This document shows, piece after piece, positions 43,570 to 53,322 of a stretch of DNA of 64,000 nt. A program made the position numbers and the translations under genes. Numbering within the stretch: position 1 is the stretch's first letter; every line of letters starts with the position of its first letter. Source of the stretch: Armatimonas rosea (GTDB lineage: Bacteria > Armatimonadota > Armatimonadia > Armatimonadales > Armatimonadaceae). The notes under the pieces were generated by a model. That model did no database searches. It had not been told where the DNA came from and saw only the letters and a program-made list of their open reading frames with translations. Location of the stretch: positions 1,302,001 to 1,366,000 of the forward strand of contig NZ_JACHGW010000002.1 of the NCBI RefSeq assembly GCF_014202505.1, given 5' to 3'.

Positions 43570-45021
43570 ATGAACCTGGCCCGTGCGAGCTTGCTTGGCA
43601 CCCTCTTGCTCTACTTTTTTCTCTCCTGGACCTACCTTGCTGGCACGCCCGTCCAAGAGTTCTACCTCCCCGACTCGGTGCCCCAGATGCAGCGGAGCGC
43701 TCCCGTGCTGGCGGGAATCGGCCCTGATGAAAAAGAGTACTTGATCTATGTCCGCTCGCTAGCAGAGCGCGGGGTCGCGCCGCGCCCCACCCTGGAGCAG
43801 CGCAAGAGCCCCGATGAGTTTGTCTGCTACCAGGCCCAGCACCCATCGCTGTTTTTCCTGCTCTCCGTTCCGCTCTGGAAGCTCTTTGCGGGACAAGGAG
43901 TGCTCTTCTGGACCCTCTGGCGGGGGCTCTGCGCGCTGCTTGGGGCAACTGCCATCGCGCTGGCGGCAAAGGCGGCTCGCCTTCTCTTCCCCGAGAGCAA
44001 GCTGGTCGCGCTGTGTGCCGCGCCGCTGATGGCCTTTGTGCCGATCTTTGGGCATCTTGTGGGCCATGTCTCCAACGAGCCGCTGGCGCTGGCGCTGGGG
44101 GCGTGGGCGTGGCTTCTCGCGGTGCGCTACTGCCGCGAGGCGCGGCTCCCCAGTGCTCAGCAGGCGCTCTACTTGGGCTTCTTGCTCGGCTCGGCGCTCC
44201 AGACCCGGCTGACCGCGGTGATCTGGTGTTTTGCGCTCGTGGTGCTGCTGGGAATGGTCTTCAAGAAAAGGGCACTCCGGCCTCTTGTTTTTGCGCTGGG
44301 CCTGGCGCTGGTGATGCAGGTTCCCTGGCTCGCCACCAACATGGGCAACTACGGCAAGCCGCTTGTCCGGCCCTTTGACAACCCGCTTCTAGCCAATGGC
44401 GCGACACTGGGCGAGTTCTTCGGGGCGGGGATTCGCCCCCCCGGCTCCCCGACCCAGTTCACACCCCTCATCACCGTGCTCTTCTGGGCCGCGACCGGCT
44501 GGACCCCGTTCTGGCTGATCGGGGGGCTGCTTCCGGGGAGCTTTGATGGCATGGTGCTCAACGCGGCGTACTTGCTTCTGTGCGATCTGGTGGTCGGGCT
44601 GACCCTTTTCTGGAACGCTTCCCAGGTGCGCCGCAAGCTCGCCCCGAGCGACCCCGTGGTGCGGGCAGCGCTCTGGGCGGCAGGGGGAGCGCTACTCTTT
44701 CTGATCGCCGTGGTCTTTCAGCAGATGCTCTTTGTGGACTGGAACGTCTTGCAGTCGGCGGGGCGCTACTTCACCGCCGCCGCGCCGCTCTTGGTACTCT
44801 TCCTTCTGACGGCGCTGGAGGCAATCACCCGAAAGCTGCCGGCAAGCGCCAAGCTGGCTGTCGGGGGAGTCGCCGCACTGGCGCTCTTTCTGGCGAGCCT
44901 GCACACGACTAGCCTCGTGCGCCAGTTCTACGCAGGCAACCCGACCCAGAAGAAGTGGCAGAAGATCGCCCCCGCTGGCTCCGGCCGCGCCTATATCGTC
45001 TCCGACACCGACGAAGGCTGA
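43570..45021 (+). CDS. Polytopic membrane protein, probable GT-C-type glycosyltransferase
   Basis: A 483-residue protein with about 11 membrane helices. The first helix is followed by a periplasmic loop with acidic residues (GPDEKEYLIYVRSLAERGV) and then the AQHPSLFFLL segment. This layout is typical of GT-C enzymes of the ArnT/PMT kind, which take sugars from polyprenyl carriers, but I see no decisive motif. The nearby acyltransferase fits a role in modifying a surface polysaccharide or lipid (context only). Its 3' end overlaps the convergent acyltransferase by 31 bases. Confidence 0.65.
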   Translation: MNLARASLLGTLLLYFFLSWTYLAGTPVQEFYLPDSVPQMQRSAPVLAGIGPDEKEYLIYVRSLAERGVAPRPTLEQRKSPDEFVCYQAQHPSLFFLLSVPLWKLFAGQGVLFWTLWRGLCALLGATAIALAAKAARLLFPESKLVALCAAPLMAFVPIFGHLVGHVSNEPLALALGAWAWLLAVRYCREARLPSAQQALYLGFLLGSALQTRLTAVIWCFALVVLLGMVFKKRALRPLVFALGLALVMQVPWLATNMGNYGKPLVRPFDNPLLANGATLGEFFGAGIRPPGSPTQFTPLITVLFWAATGWTPFWLIGGLLPGSFDGMVLNAAYLLLCDLVVGLTLFWNASQVRRKLAPSDPVVRAALWAAGGALLFLIAVVFQQMLFVDWNVLQSAGRYFTAAAPLLVLFLLTALEAITRKLPASAKLAVGGVAALALFLASLHTTSLVRQFYAGNPTQKKWQKIAPAGSGRAYIVSDTDEG

Positions 45022-46070
45022 CGCTTGCCAAGAAACGGCCGCTCCAGGAGCCGCCACGAGACCCAAGCCGCTCCGAGAACCAACGGTAGGCCCAGCCCGA
45101 CAAGGGCAAGCGCTTGGAGCTCCTGCGACGCGGCAGGCAGGAGCGGCTTGACCACTTTCTTGGCGAGCATCTCCAGAACCGGGAAGTGGATCAGATAGAC
45201 CGAGTAGGCGATCGTCCCACAGAACACCACCGGGCGCAGGGTCAGCAGTTTAGGCGGCTTGTGGTGCCAGAGCGCCAGACACGCCGCGGTCAAGGCACCC
45301 ATCACGGGGTCGATTATCGGAAAGGCGCGGGCGAGATCGGCCTCCGCGTGCTCCATCGGGAAGATAAAGAGTAGACCCACTAGGAAGACCCCGGAGAGCA
45401 GCGCGAGCACCACGACCATAAGCCGCTTGTTTTCACCGTCCCAGCGCGAGGTGAGCCAGCCCGCGCAGACTCCCATCCCAAAGAGAAGGACATACCAGGG
45501 GCAGGTGTGCTCCAGCTCCGCGAGGCTCTTCCCCGAGAGCATCAAGGCACGTGTCAGGCCGTAGCCAATAACCGTGGTGGCGACCAGCACCAGCGCCGTG
45601 GCACGTGGCTTGTCAAGGAGCCAGAGAAGCACAGGAAAGAGAAAGTAGATCTTCCACTCCACCGCGACGCTCCAGAGCGGCTGGTTGAAGGCGACAATGG
45701 TCTCGGGGAAGACATCTTGCAGGAGCAGCCCATGGAGCACGAGCGCGCGCAGATCCAGCGGCCCTCCGTTCCAGAAGAGCGTGTGCGCCACCGACGCCAC
45801 CAAGACGGCAAAGTAGGCGGGGAGGATGCGCTTGGCACGCTTGAGATAGAACTCACGGGCGGGACGGGCTTTTTCCGGGAGCGCCAGGCAGAACCCCGAG
45901 AGTACGATAAAGACATCGACCGCCAGATGCCCGTAGAGTAGGCTATCGGTCAGGTTGTTCTTAGCACGGATAGGGAAGGTCTGCGCGCACAGGAGAAAGG
46001 CGTGGTGCAGCACGACATAGAGTGCGGCGAGCCCGCGCAGGCCATCGAGGTGGGGAAAGTAAGCTCTCAC
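44991..46070 (-). CDS. Acyltransferase family 3 membrane protein
   Basis: A 359-residue member of the acyltransferase 3 family (OafA-like), which O-acetylates surface sugars. The N-terminus FPHLDGLRGLAALYVVLHHA with its conserved His-pair helix, the FFLVLSGFCLA-type segment (VFIVLSGFCLALPEKARP) and the YLKRAKRILPAYF motif are typical. About ten membrane helices. The start is a GTG at 46070; a minus-strand TATACT ends 10 bases before it. The substrate is unknown. Confidence 0.9.
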   Translation of the reverse strand: MRAYFPHLDGLRGLAALYVVLHHAFLLCAQTFPIRAKNNLTDSLLYGHLAVDVFIVLSGFCLALPEKARPAREFYLKRAKRILPAYFAVLVASVAHTLFWNGGPLDLRALVLHGLLLQDVFPETIVAFNQPLWSVAVEWKIYFLFPVLLWLLDKPRATALVLVATTVIGYGLTRALMLSGKSLAELEHTCPWYVLLFGMGVCAGWLTSRWDGENKRLMVVVLALLSGVFLVGLLFIFPMEHAEADLARAFPIIDPVMGALTAACLALWHHKPPKLLTLRPVVFCGTIAYSVYLIHFPVLEMLAKKVVKPLLPAASQELQALALVGLGLPLVLGAAWVSWRLLERPFLGKRQPSSVSETI

Positions 46071-46080
46071 AATTCTCTCA

Positions 46081-46086
46081 AGTATA
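46081..46086 (-). promoter_or_regulatory. -10 box for the acyltransferase gene
   Basis: The minus strand reads TATACT, ending 10 bases before the GTG at 46070. Confidence 0.45.
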
Positions 46087-46098
46087 CGCGAAAAGTCC

Positions 46099-46127
46099 TT
46101 GCGGGGGTTAGGGAAGCGTGATAATAT
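46099..46127 (+). promoter_or_regulatory. Promoter of the tRNA-Thr/tRNA-Tyr unit
   Basis: TTGCGG (46099-46104) and TAATAT (46122-46127) are 17 bases apart, giving a transcript that starts about 30 bases before tRNA-Thr. Confidence 0.5.
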
Positions 46128-46162
46128 TCAACCCGCGTCGCCGTCTTGGCGGGGGCGAGCTT

Positions 46163-46234
46163 GCCGATGTAGCTCAGTGGTAGAGCGGCTGTTTTGTAAA
46201 CAGCGGGTCGCGGGTTCGAGTCCTGTCGTCGGCT
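46163..46234 (+). tRNA. tRNA-Thr (anticodon TGT)
   Basis: The cloverleaf closes: acceptor GCCGATG pairs with CGTCGGC (one G-U), D-arm AGCTCAGTGGTAGAGC, anticodon arm GCTGT-TTTGTAA-ACAGC with TGT, and T-arm with GGTTCGAGTCC. No CCA is encoded. Confidence 0.95.
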
Positions 46235-46256
46235 TCGGTTTGGGAATGGACAGCGT

Positions 46257-46337
46257 GGGTCGATGTCCGAGTGGTTAAAGGAGGCGGTCTGTAAAATCGT
46301 CGCGTGAGCTACGCAGGTTCGAATCCTGCTCGGCCCA
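46257..46337 (+). tRNA. tRNA-Tyr (anticodon GTA)
   Basis: The acceptor GGGTCGA pairs with TCGGCCC (one G-U). The anticodon loop CTGTAAA gives GTA. A long variable arm (CGCGTGAGCTACGC region) fits bacterial tRNA-Tyr, and the T-loop is GGTTCGAATCC. It lies 22 bases after tRNA-Thr. No CCA is encoded. Confidence 0.93.
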
Positions 46338-46339
46338 TC

Positions 46340-46385
46340 TAAAAAAATAAGGGCGCTGCACTATGCAGTGCCCTTATTTTTTTTG
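46340..46385 (+). terminator. Terminator after the tRNA pair
   Basis: AAATAAGGGCGCTGCAC / GCAGTGCCCTTATTT with loop TAT, followed by a long T-run. A-rich on the left side too, so it may work in both directions. Confidence 0.9.
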
Positions 46386-46413
46386 TGATTTCCTGCCAGA
46401 ATGTAGAAAAGCT

Positions 46414-47223
46414 ATGTTTCAGAAAATTGCTATTGTCGGAGTAGGGCTGCTCGGCGGCTCGATTGGGCTGGCGGCGCGGGAGCGCAAGCTAGCCAAAGAG
46501 GTTGTAGGGGTCGAGACCAACCCCCACACACGTGCGGAAGCGACGACGCGCCGGGCGGTGGAGAAGTGCACCGACATGTTGGGAATCGGGATCGCGGGGG
46601 CGGACTTGATTGTCTTGGCCTGCCCGGTCAATGCCATCCTCACCGAGCTGGCGCGCCTGGCTCCCTCTCTCTCCGAGAAGGCAGTCGTGACCGATGTGGG
46701 CTCCGTGAAAGGGGCGATCACCACCGCGGGGCGGGTTCTGAACGGCGCGTTTGTCCCGGGGCACCCGATGGCGGGTGGAGAGCGTGGCGGGATGGAGTTT
46801 GCCCGCGCCGATCTCTTTGAGGGGGCGAGCTGGGCACTGACCCCGGACTCCTCCACACGGCCCGAGGCGGTGGAGCGGGTCAAGAAGCTCGTGGAGGGCT
46901 TGGGGGCCAAGGCGGTGACGATGACCCCTGAGGAGCACGACACGACTGTCGCGGCCACGAGTCACCTGCCGCACCTCATCGCCTACGCGCTCTCGGCGAC
47001 CGTGGGGGAGAGCCCCAAGCTGGAGGGAGCATCGCTCAAAGACGCGCTCCGAGTGGCCAGCAGCGACCCCGAGCTCTGGCGGGAGATCTGCCTGATGAAC
47101 CGCAAGCCCCTGGGGGATGCGCTGGACCGCTGTATCGGCGAGCTAGATGCGATGCTGAAGGCGCTGGATGCGGGCGATGCGGCGGCGCTGGAGGCTCTGC
47201 TGCGCAAGGGCTGGCGTAGCTAG
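46414..47223 (+). CDS. tyrA: Prephenate dehydrogenase
   Basis: A 269-residue enzyme that converts prephenate to 4-hydroxyphenylpyruvate in tyrosine synthesis. The Rossmann motif IAIVGVGLLGGSIGLA opens the protein; VTDVGSVKG and PGHPMAGGERGG with the catalytic His follow, then the HDTTVAATSHLPHLIAYAL helix. There is no fused chorismate mutase or ACT domain. The start at 46414 is where the Rossmann strand begins; an upstream in-frame ATG lies inside the tRNA terminator. It sits next to tRNA-Tyr, probably by chance. Confidence 0.93.
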   Translation: MFQKIAIVGVGLLGGSIGLAARERKLAKEVVGVETNPHTRAEATTRRAVEKCTDMLGIGIAGADLIVLACPVNAILTELARLAPSLSEKAVVTDVGSVKGAITTAGRVLNGAFVPGHPMAGGERGGMEFARADLFEGASWALTPDSSTRPEAVERVKKLVEGLGAKAVTMTPEEHDTTVAATSHLPHLIAYALSATVGESPKLEGASLKDALRVASSDPELWREICLMNRKPLGDALDRCIGELDAMLKALDAGDAAALEALLRKGWRS

Positions 47224-47323
47224 ATTTTAGTTATAAGTGTTTCTGATTTATAAGCCCGGAAAAATTCGTGATTTTTTTCACGAACTCGGCTCTGTCAAAA
47301 GGGGGATGGCCCAAACCATGCGG

Positions 47324-47329
47324 TATTAT
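47324..47329 (+). promoter_or_regulatory. -10 box for ctaAB
   Basis: TATTAT ends 13 bases before the ATG at 47343. The longer frame from 47268 begins before it. Confidence 0.4.
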
Positions 47330-47342
47330 ATTCTTCGAAAGA

Positions 47343-49217
47343 ATGGATACCAACCTAAGCCAGCCCCGAAAAAATGCTCCCTACGCGACGTATGCGTGGG
47401 GGGTTTTGCTGTTTAACCTCCTGGTTATCCTTGTGGGGACGGTTGTCCGGGCGACCGGGTCTGGGGCGGGCTGTGGTCAGCACTGGCCGACCTGTCAGGG
47501 GGTGGTGATTCCCGTTGCGCCCACCCTGCACACCATCATTGAGTACACCCACCGCGCGGTCTCCGGGCTCGATGGTTTCTTGGTGCTGGGGTTGCTGATC
47601 GGGGCGTTTCGGCTCTATCCCAAGGGGCACAGTGTGCGGCGTGCTGCTCCGGTAGCCGCCCTCTTGACCATCGCGGAGGCCTTGCTCGGGGCGGTCCTGG
47701 TCAAGCGGGGGTATGTCGCCAACGATGCATCGGTGGGGCGTGCCGTGGCGATGTCGGTCCATCTCTGCACGACATTTTTCTTACTGGCAGCGCTGGCCCT
47801 CACGGCTTGGTATGCTGCGGGCCGTGGGCGGGTTCGGCTCTTGTCCCAAGGCTCGGTGAGCGGGGCGCTGGCGCTGGCGTTTCTGGCGATGCTGGTACTG
47901 GGAATCTCGGGGGCGATCACGGCTCTGGGGGATACCCTCTTTCCGGCGAAGAGCCACGAGGACGTGATGCGGCTGGCGGAGCAGGCCAACGCGCCATTCT
48001 TGCTGAAGCTACGTATCTGGCACCCGTATATCGCCGGCTCGGTGGGGCTGTATCTGCTCCTGATCGCCGGGCTGGTCGCGCACCTGCGGCCGTCGTCGGA
48101 CTCCCGGCGCTGGGGTGGGATGCTGGGCTGGCTCTTCCTGGCCGAGATCCTGATCGGCCTGACCAATGTCTGGCTCCGTGCCCCGGTTGCGATGCAGGTG
48201 ATCCACCTGATGTTTGCCGACTTTGTCTGGGTGGCGCTGGTGCTGCTTGCCTACTCGGCCAGTGTGGATGGTGCCGTGCGGGTCGAGGACATCATCTTCT
48301 CTCCGGGCAAAGATGCTCCCGAGACGACGGTTGCTGCACGGGTGGACAACGCTCACCCGACCTGGCGTGACTACCGCGACCTTACCAAGCCCCGGGTGAT
48401 CTCCCTGCTCCTCTTTACCACCCTGACTGCGGCCTTTGTCGCGGCGCACGGCTGGCCGGGCCTGAGCCTATTTGTCGTGCTCTTTGTGGGAGGGTACTGC
48501 TCCGCGGGGGCTGCCAATGCCTTCAACATGGTGATCGACCGGGATATCGATGCCAAGATGACCCGCACGGCCAAGCGCCCGACGGTCACCGCGACCATTC
48601 CGGCAGGCAAGGCGCTTGGCTTTGCACTCATCATGGCCTTTGTCTCCTTCACCACCCTCTGGTTGGGGGCGAACCTGCTGGCCGCGATGCTGAGCCTCTG
48701 CGGCCTCGTGTTCTATGTCGTGGTCTACACGCTCCTGCTCAAGCGCCGCACGGTGCAAAATATCGTCATTGGGGGCGCTGCGGGCTGCTTCCCGCCCCTC
48801 GTGGGCTGGGCCGCGGTAACAGGGGACCTGAAGGGCTCCCTGGCCTGGTACCTCTTTGCGATCATCTTTGTCTGGACCCCGGCGCACTTCTGGGCGCTCG
48901 CACTCTTGATCAAGGACCAGTACGCCGCGGTCGGGGTGCCCATGCTCCCCGCGGTCGTGGGGGATAAGAAGACAGTCACCCAGATCATCCTCTATGCGGT
49001 GATCACGGTGGGGGTCTCGCTCCTTCCTGTTGTCCAAGGCCTTGCGGGAGCGCTCTACGCGATTCCTGCCGTGGCTCTGGGCGCGATGCTGGTGCAGCAG
49101 AGCTGGAAGCTTCGTCGTGGGACGGACCGGCTCTCTGCCCTCAAGGCATATAAGTATTCTATGCTCTACCTCGCTCTGCTCTTCCTGGCGCTGGCGGTAG
49201 ATGCCCGCTTTGGATGA
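47343..49217 (+). CDS. ctaAB: Fused heme A synthase (CtaA) and heme O synthase (CtaB)
   Basis: A 624-residue membrane protein doing both steps from heme B to heme A. Residues about 15-310 are CtaA/COX15 ([33 protein letters not shown] with a heme-ligand His; [12 protein letters not shown]). Residues about 335-624 are CtaB/COX10, the farnesyl transferase ([19 protein letters not shown] and [20 protein letters not shown]). The order, CtaA first, is opposite to the reaction order. It heads the respiratory operon that ends with an aa3-type oxidase, which needs heme A. Confidence 0.95.
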   Translation: MDTNLSQPRKNAPYATYAWGVLLFNLLVILVGTVVRATGSGAGCGQHWPTCQGVVIPVAPTLHTIIEYTHRAVSGLDGFLVLGLLIGAFRLYPKGHSVRRAAPVAALLTIAEALLGAVLVKRGYVANDASVGRAVAMSVHLCTTFFLLAALALTAWYAAGRGRVRLLSQGSVSGALALAFLAMLVLGISGAITALGDTLFPAKSHEDVMRLAEQANAPFLLKLRIWHPYIAGSVGLYLLLIAGLVAHLRPSSDSRRWGGMLGWLFLAEILIGLTNVWLRAPVAMQVIHLMFADFVWVALVLLAYSASVDGAVRVEDIIFSPGKDAPETTVAARVDNAHPTWRDYRDLTKPRVISLLLFTTLTAAFVAAHGWPGLSLFVVLFVGGYCSAGAANAFNMVIDRDIDAKMTRTAKRPTVTATIPAGKALGFALIMAFVSFTTLWLGANLLAAMLSLCGLVFYVVVYTLLLKRRTVQNIVIGGAAGCFPPLVGWAAVTGDLKGSLAWYLFAIIFVWTPAHFWALALLIKDQYAAVGVPMLPAVVGDKKTVTQIILYAVITVGVSLLPVVQGLAGALYAIPAVALGAMLVQQSWKLRRGTDRLSALKAYKYSMLYLALLFLALAVDARFG

Positions 49218-49253
49218 GGTTAAGAAACGTAAAACTAATGGCTCGAAATGGTC

Positions 49254-49282
49254 TTGCTGAAATTCGTGAAATAGTGTACAAA
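49254..49282 (+). promoter_or_regulatory. Promoter of the act-cta operon
   Basis: TTGCTG (49254-49259) and TACAAA (49277-49282) are 17 bases apart, about 65 bases before actA. Confidence 0.5.
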
Positions 49283-49345
49283 GTGGCGGGCTTTTTATGC
49301 CTCGCAGTTATGCCGGCGACTCTGGCCGGTCGGGACTGAGTATCC

Positions 49346-50101
49346 ATGCCAAATATCTTCGGACCTAGCAGCAATGTGATCGGTAAGACGGCCATCATGG
49401 GCCTTGCAGCGTCTCCGCTGGTCATCATGATCACCATATCGCAATTTACCCGCTCCGCCTACGTCACCAAGGTGGGGATCCCCTACGAGCAGCCGGTGCC
49501 CTTCTCGCACGAGCACCACGTCACCGAGCTCGGACTGGACTGTCGCTACTGTCACACGTCGGTGGAGAAATCCGCCAAGGCTGGCTACCCCGCCACCCAC
49601 ACCTGTATGTCTTGCCACTCACAGGTCTGGTCCAACAGCCCCCTGCTGGAGCCCGTGCGTGAGAGCTACGACAAGAACGTCCCGCTCAAGTGGATCACCC
49701 TCAACAAGGTGCCGGAGTTTGTCTACTTCAACCACTCGATCCATGTCAAGCGTGGGGTCAACTGTAACAACTGTCACGGCCCCGTGCAGGCAATGCAGAT
49801 GGCCTACAAGAGCCGTCCTTTCCAGATGACCTGGTGTCTTGACTGCCACCGTCACCCGGAGAAGTATGTCAACAAGCCCGAGTTTGTCTTTGGCCTCTAC
49901 GAGAAGATCCGCAAGACCAAGACCGGCACCAAGGGCGAGGGACATGAGACCATTGCAGGGCTGACGGAAGAAGAGCAGTCGTTGATGGTCGGGGACCAGT
50001 ATGTACGCACGGGCAAGGAGCTTGAAGAAGGCAAGAAGCTCGTCAAGGAATACAACATTAAGGTGGAGCAGCTCTCGGACTGCGCCGTCTGCCATCACTA
50101 A
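49346..50101 (+). CDS. actA: Alternative complex III subunit ActA, pentaheme cytochrome c
   Basis: A 251-residue protein with one N-terminal membrane helix (about 15-32) and five CxxCH heme sites: CRYCH (66-70), CMSCH (87-91), CNNCH (140-144), CLDCH (164-168) and CAVCH (246-250, at the very end). ActA passes electrons from the iron-sulfur subunit ActB to the monoheme ActE. Gene order actABCDEF is complete after it. The arrangement of hemes matches the ActA family. Confidence 0.95.
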   Translation: MPNIFGPSSNVIGKTAIMGLAASPLVIMITISQFTRSAYVTKVGIPYEQPVPFSHEHHVTELGLDCRYCHTSVEKSAKAGYPATHTCMSCHSQVWSNSPLLEPVRESYDKNVPLKWITLNKVPEFVYFNHSIHVKRGVNCNNCHGPVQAMQMAYKSRPFQMTWCLDCHRHPEKYVNKPEFVFGLYEKIRKTKTGTKGEGHETIAGLTEEEQSLMVGDQYVRTGKELEEGKKLVKEYNIKVEQLSDCAVCHH

Positions 50102-50109
50102 AGAACACT

Positions 50110-53100
50110 ATGAAGACCAAACAGTGGAAATCCTACGCCGAACTGGCGGAGACGCAAGAGTATGCGCAGTGGGTTGACGATGAGTTTCCCGGCCGCGCGA
50201 CGCTGCTGGATCTGGATCGGCGCGACTTTCTAAAGCTCACCGGAGCGGGAATGGCGCTGGCAGGCCTCTCGGGCTGCCGCATCATGCCCCACGTGAAGTC
50301 GGTGCCCTATGTCCGCGCTCCCGAGCAGCAGGTTCCGGGCCAGTCGGTCTACTACGCCACCACCCTGGAGAGCCGCGGGCTCGGAATCGGGGTGCTGGTG
50401 CGCTCCTACGAAGGGCGGCCCGTCAAGATCGAGGGCAACCCCGAGCACCCATCCAGCCTAGGTGCAACCGATGCCTGGACCCAGTCCGAGCTCCTCAGCC
50501 TCTACGACCCGGAGCGGGCGCAGTCGGTTGTCGAGCGGGGCGAGATCCGCAACTGGGACCAGTTCTTCGCGACCGCGCGGCCTCTGCTCAAGAAAGAGGC
50601 TGGTAGCGGGGGGGCAGGGATTCGCCTGGTTACCTCGACCATCGTCAGCCCCACCTACGCGGCCCAGATCGGGAAGTTCCTCAGCAAGTACCCCAGCGCC
50701 AAGTGGATTCAGTGGGAGCCGCTCTCCCAGAGCAATGTCCGCCAAGGGACCCAGCTGGTCTTCGGTAAGCCCCTCAGCCCTGTCTACCACCTTGAGGCCG
50801 CCAAGACCGTCCTCTCTGTGGATGCAGACTTCCTGCTGACCCTGCCCGGTGCCGTGCGCTACGCCCGTGAGTTTGCCAACGGACGCCGTGTCCGTGAGGG
50901 CAGCACGGAGATGAACCGCCTCTACACGATCGAGAGCAGCTACTCCATCACCGGGGCATCGTCGGACCACCGTCTGGCACTCAAGCCCACCGATATCGAG
51001 CGCTTCGTGCGTGCCCTCTACGCCAAGGTCACCGGCGCGGGAGCTGCACCGCTTCCCGCAGGTGTCGATGAGGCCTTTATCAGCGCCCTTGCCGACGATC
51101 TCAAGGCAGGCGGTGTGGTGATTCCGGGCGATGAGCAGACCCCCGGGGTTCATGCGATCGCGCACGCTCTGAACGCAGCCATTGGGGCAATCGGTAAGGG
51201 AGTGACCTACCATGCGCCTATCGAGGCCAAGGTTCAGGACTCGCTTGTTGAGCTCAAGCAGCTCGCGAGCGATCTGGCTGAGGGCAAGGTGACCTTCCTA
51301 CTGACCCTCGGTGGCAACCCTGTCTACGATGCGCCGGCGGAGCTGAAGCTGCGCGAGCTCTACCTCTCGGAGAAGTGTCCGCTTCGGGCGCACCTAGGGC
51401 GCTACGCCGACGAGACCGCGGAGGTCTCGCACTGGTTCCTCCCCGAGTCGCATGGCCTAGAGTCTTGGGGCGATCTGAAGGCGCACGATGGCACGATTGG
51501 CCTACAGCAGCCGCTGGTGGAGCCGCTCTACGAGACCAAGACTGCCTCCGAGGTCCTGACGCTTCTGGTAGACCAGCCCTTTGGGGGGATGGAGCTCCTG
51601 CGCCAGCACTATGCGTCGCTGAGTGAGAATGTCTGGCGTAAGGCGGTCCACGATGGGGTCATTGCCAACTCGGCGAGCCCTGCGGTGGCCGTGACCGCTG
51701 CCGCCAACCTGTTGGCAACCCTGCCCGAGCCGCCCGCCTCCGCAGAGCTTGAGGTCAACTTCCGCCCGGATCCGACGATCTGGGACGGGCGCTATGCAAC
51801 CAATACCTGGCTCCAGGAGCTGCCCAAGCCCCTGACCACGATTGTCTGGGACAACGCCGCGCTGATCTCGCCCAAGACCGCCAAGAAGCTGGGGCTGATC
51901 TCCGACGAGCACCAGAACGATGCGGTCAATATCGCGCAGTACTCGGGCAAGAAGCTGATCGAGGTCTCCCTGGGCGAGGCGAAGATCAAGGTCGCGGCCT
52001 GGGTTCAGCCCGGCCAGCCCGACGATACCATCACGCTCTACCTGGGCTACGGCCGCACGCAGGGTGGGCCGATCTGCGAGAAGCAGGGCTTCAATGTCTA
52101 CCCGCTTCGCACCAGCGCCAGCCTGAACCACGCCACGGGGGTTACGGTGAAGGCGACCAACGAGGACTACTCGCTGGCCTACACCCAACCGCACCACCTG
52201 ATGCGCTCTGAGGTGGACAATGCCGCCGCCGAGGCTCTTCATATCAATGAGCACGAGAACCGCGATATTGTCCGCTCGGGAAGCCTGAAGCGCTTTATCG
52301 ACACCAAGGGGCGCATGCACGAGGAGCACCACCCGGAGCCAGAGCGCGCCGGTGAGGCACCACATGAGGAGCATGGGGAGGAGCATACCGTTGACGCGGC
52401 GAGCCTACCGACCATCCCTGCCGATGATGCCTTTGGTCTTGGGCGAAACCACTGGAAGTACGTCGCCGAAGAGCCGACCGTCAAGACAGAGGTCAATAAA
52501 GAGGGGCTAATCTCCCTCTACCCGGAGTACTCACGTGCAGGCTTCAATGCCTGGGCGATGAGTATCGACCTGACCACCTGTATCGGCTGTAACGCCTGTA
52601 CGATCGCTTGCCAGGCGGAGAACAACATCCCGGTAGTGGGCAAAGACCAGGTAGCGGCAGGGCGCGAGATGCACTGGATCCGTATCGACCACTACTTTGA
52701 GTCGCCGGACCTGGTCAATGTCGAGAGCCACTTCATGCCGATCCCGTGTATGCAGTGTGAGAAGGCGCCTTGTGAGCCGGTCTGTCCGGTCGCCGCGACC
52801 GTGCACAGCCATGAGGGCCTCAACCAGATGGTCTACAACCGCTGTGTGGGAACCCGCTACTGCTCCAACAACTGCCCTTACAAGGTGCGACGCTTCAACT
52901 TCCTGAAGTGGACCCAGGGTGCGGGAGGACCGACCACGCTGAACTTCTTTGAGAAGCCCGTGCTCAAGATGCTCCCCAACCCGGATGTGACGCTGCGCGG
53001 TCGTGGTGTGATGGAGAAGTGTACCTACTGTGTCCAGCGCATCAACGAGGTCCGAATCGAGGCCAAGAAAGAGAGCCGCGAGATTCAGGATGGCGAGATC

Positions 53101-53322
53101 ATAACCGCCTGCCAGCAGGTCTGTCCGACCCAGGCGATTGTCTTTGGTGATATCAACAACCCCAAGAGCAAGGTAAGCCTGCTCAAGAAACAGCCGCACG
53201 ACTACTCGCTCCTGGCCGAGCTCAATACCCGGCCCCGGACGACGTACCTGGCTAAGATCAAGAACCCCAACCCCGCGCTGGTGAAGCCGGGTGCTGAGAG
53301 CGCGGCGGAGGGAGGGCACTAG
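50110..53322 (+). CDS. actB: Alternative complex III subunit ActB (iron-sulfur, molybdopterin-enzyme-like)
   Basis: A 1070-residue exported protein with a twin-arginine-like motif (RRDFLK, Arg37-Arg38) and a lipobox (LSGC, Cys56), so probably folded, Tat-exported and lipidated. Residues about 70-700 are a molybdopterin-oxidoreductase-like domain that in this family holds no molybdenum. After a His/Glu-rich segment (about 735-765), the C-terminal ferredoxin domain has four cysteine clusters: CIGCNACTIAC, CMQCEKAPCEPVC, CVGTRYCSNNC and CTYCVQ...CQQVC. It takes electrons from the quinol site and passes them to ActA. Confidence 0.95.
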   Translation: MKTKQWKSYAELAETQEYAQWVDDEFPGRATLLDLDRRDFLKLTGAGMALAGLSGCRIMPHVKSVPYVRAPEQQVPGQSVYYATTLESRGLGIGVLVRSYEGRPVKIEGNPEHPSSLGATDAWTQSELLSLYDPERAQSVVERGEIRNWDQFFATARPLLKKEAGSGGAGIRLVTSTIVSPTYAAQIGKFLSKYPSAKWIQWEPLSQSNVRQGTQLVFGKPLSPVYHLEAAKTVLSVDADFLLTLPGAVRYAREFANGRRVREGSTEMNRLYTIESSYSITGASSDHRLALKPTDIERFVRALYAKVTGAGAAPLPAGVDEAFISALADDLKAGGVVIPGDEQTPGVHAIAHALNAAIGAIGKGVTYHAPIEAKVQDSLVELKQLASDLAEGKVTFLLTLGGNPVYDAPAELKLRELYLSEKCPLRAHLGRYADETAEVSHWFLPESHGLESWGDLKAHDGTIGLQQPLVEPLYETKTASEVLTLLVDQPFGGMELLRQHYASLSENVWRKAVHDGVIANSASPAVAVTAAANLLATLPEPPASAELEVNFRPDPTIWDGRYATNTWLQELPKPLTTIVWDNAALISPKTAKKLGLISDEHQNDAVNIAQYSGKKLIEVSLGEAKIKVAAWVQPGQPDDTITLYLGYGRTQGGPICEKQGFNVYPLRTSASLNHATGVTVKATNEDYSLAYTQPHHLMRSEVDNAAAEALHINEHENRDIVRSGSLKRFIDTKGRMHEEHHPEPERAGEAPHEEHGEEHTVDAASLPTIPADDAFGLGRNHWKYVAEEPTVKTEVNKEGLISLYPEYSRAGFNAWAMSIDLTTCIGCNACTIACQAENNIPVVGKDQVAAGREMHWIRIDHYFESPDLVNVESHFMPIPCMQCEKAPCEPVCPVAATVHSHEGLNQMVYNRCVGTRYCSNNCPYKVRRFNFLKWTQGAGGPTTLNFFEKPVLKMLPNPDVTLRGRGVMEKCTYCVQRINEVRIEAKKESREIQDGEIITACQQVCPTQAIVFGDINNPKSKVSLLKKQPHDYSLLAELNTRPRTTYLAKIKNPNPALVKPGAESAAEGGH

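Noticed and set aside
45114-45941. Plus-strand frames opposite the acyltransferase
   Set aside because: Charged, low-complexity shadows without domains.
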